Assembly: GCA_002336485.1 (NCBI GenBank)
Contig: DDCZ01000064.1
Span: 1-55,183, forward strand
Length of the DNA: 55,183 nt
Direction: 5' to 3'
Source of the DNA: Flavobacteriales bacterium UBA1993
GTDB lineage: Bacteria; Bacteroidota; Bacteroidia; Flavobacteriales_G; Salibacteraceae
Under the pieces are notes generated by a model. The model did not search any database and had not been told where the DNA came from. It saw only the letters and a program-made list of their open reading frames with translations. Numbering within the stretch: position 1 is the stretch's first letter; every line of letters starts with the position of its first letter. This document shows positions 53,993 to 55,183 of the stretch, piece after piece. A program made the translations under genes and the position numbers.

Positions 53993-55183
53993 CACACCAG
54001 CCAAAAGGTTGAGCCTTTGAGATGGATATTGATTCCATCGTTGATATCGCTGAGCAATCACATTATTTACGTTTACAAAGCCTGATAATCGTTCCGTGTA
54101 TCGATACTCAACACCTAGGTTTAAATCAACAATCGGACTGACTTTATTTCCATAAACATCGGCCCCGTCGTTTCCATAAAACTTATCCGAGGTCGGTTCA
54201 TAAGACTTACTCCATTGCGGTCCATAGAAGTGCAGCTGCGCTTTCGCAATGATCTTGTTTTTAATTTGATAGAATCCTGTTAAGGCCGCCTCCATGGCTG
54301 GTCTGTGCCATGCCTCGAACTCAGTAGTGGTCTGGAACATTCTATATGCACCATAGCCGACAACTTGCAAGCGCTCACCAATTCGATACATCAATTCGCC
54401 ATTTATTTCGAACGTCTCTAAGGTGTCATAATTTACCAAAAAGTAGTTCTCTCCGAAACGCGTAACTCCCTGATTATATTGAGATGCATCGTAGTTTATA
54501 AACAGCGCGGCATTTTGCTCATAAAACTGAGCTGCCTGAATATTGTACGTTAAGCGATCTGAGACTGAACCTCGAAATCCACCATAGATTCGGAGCACCT
54601 CATTGGTATTCAACAAAGCCGTTCGTGATGACCAAATGAATGGATTCAATTCAGAGAAGGAGCTCAAACTATTTCGCTTTAAACCTCCGCCAAGTCCGGC
54701 ATAAGGAATAATCACTTCCTTCACTAAATTATACTTGGCATAGGCGTGAGGATAGATTTTTGGAGTTGTTCCACCATTGTCAATCTCTAGTTGAACATTC
54801 GCTCCATATTCTATTCTCAACTTTTTCCACGTACTCACCATGGTTGGTTTTAACCCAACAAGAATGTTAGACTGCGACTCCGCCATGGCTCCAATTGGGT
54901 TGTATTGAAATGGCGCAACATATTTAACAAAATTCATATCAGACATGAGCTCGGCTCGAAGCTGATGGGCGCCAAAATATCTCGAAACCTTAGCCGAGAC
55001 CTTCACATTGTTCTCTGAGTTTGCAGCATTACGATCAGACCAATTGTAATAATCCAATTGAATGACATGGTTTAGGTCTGATGAATCGGTATAAAAACTC
55101 TTCAGGTTTGCTCCAGCGTAGATGCGCTGATAGTATTGTTTAAACTGGTTTCGAATAGCCTTATCGTCTCCTAAGTTTTGATT
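53969..55183 (-). CDS. TonB-dependent-receptor-like outer-membrane barrel, 3' part only
   Basis: The frame is open to the right edge of the window, so this is the C-terminal 404 residues of a larger protein; an internal TTG at 55057 is not the real start. The sequence alternates polar and hydrophobic residues in strands of 8-12 and has the C-terminal pattern of TonB-dependent receptors: LNLGVEYRYTERLSGFVNVNN, then NQRYQRWNQYPSQ-like turn (here AQRYQRWNQYPSQ) and a last strand ending YSFWKE. The signal peptide, plug and TonB box are outside the window, so substrate is unknown. Confidence 0.75.
   Translation of the reverse strand, partial: NQNLGDDKAIRNQFKQYYQRIYAGANLKSFYTDSSDLNHVIQLDYYNWSDRNAANSENNVKVSAKVSRYFGAHQLRAELMSDMNFVKYVAPFQYNPIGAMAESQSNILVGLKPTMVSTWKKLRIEYGANVQLEIDNGGTTPKIYPHAYAKYNLVKEVIIPYAGLGGGLKRNSLSSFSELNPFIWSSRTALLNTNEVLRIYGGFRGSVSDRLTYNIQAAQFYEQNAALFINYDASQYNQGVTRFGENYFLVNYDTLETFEINGELMYRIGERLQVVGYGAYRMFQTTTEFEAWHRPAMEAALTGFYQIKNKIIAKAQLHFYGPQWSKSYEPTSDKFYGNDGADVYGNKVSPIVDLNLGVEYRYTERLSGFVNVNNVIAQRYQRWNQYPSQRLNLLAGVTYSFWKE

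Overview
The window looks like chromosomal DNA from a member of the Bacteroidota, probably Flavobacteriales or a close relative. The signs are gliding-motility/type IX secretion (T9SS) C-terminal domains, a type III glutamine synthetase, a fused SecDF, a DUF3467 gene directly behind rpoC, promoters of the TTG(-N17..19-)TAnnTTTG type, and start codons that mostly lack a Shine-Dalgarno (SD) sequence. I see no mobile element, phage, CRISPR array or rRNA, and no gene-free stretch longer than about 300 bases.

Layout. (1) 61-4677, minus: two exported proteins, a beta-propeller (BNR/sortilin-type) protein and a NamZ/DUF1343 protein. (2) 4758-10594, plus: an FtsX-type permease, then a tight set of cystathionine beta-synthase, a helical-backbone metal receptor lacking a signal peptide, and a patatin fused to an outer-membrane barrel. 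It ends at a two-way terminator. (3) 10742-25724, minus: the transcription/translation core. In transcription order this is rpsU, xerC-type recombinase, hibernation factor, tRNA-Thr(UGU), Tyr, Gly, Thr(GGU), tuf, tRNA-Trp, secE, nusG, rplK, rplA, rplJ, rplL, rpoB, rpoC, DUF3467. The tRNA4-tuf arrangement is the same as in many distant bacteria. (4) 25782-46661, minus: housekeeping and membrane genes (acyl-CoA dehydrogenase, apt, HhH protein, AGCS symporter, SDR reductase, K+ channel, PspC, DUF2851, pyrF, prfA, purM, a PorE-like OmpA protein, glnN, Ca/Na antiporter, tatA, secDF, mdh). (5) 46773-51831, plus: a large secreted protein with a gliding-motility C-terminal domain, an ECF sigma factor, and a membrane-anchored protein. 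The last has an anti-sigma-like N-terminus and a divergent gliding-motility C-terminal domain outside the membrane. (6) 51911-55183, minus: gyrB and the 3' part of a TonB-receptor-like barrel gene that runs off the window.

The most interesting points are: the sigma / CTD-bearing anti-sigma-like pair, which could be a sensor tied to type IX secretion; rpsU, which carries a full SD sequence inside a small hairpin in a genome that otherwise hardly uses SD; a xerC-type gene whose N-terminal domain is intact but has no ATG/GTG/TTG start (ATT is the best candidate); and RNA structures in the rplK leader, between rplL and rpoB, and in front of secDF. All functions are assigned by reading the sequence; no database search was run.
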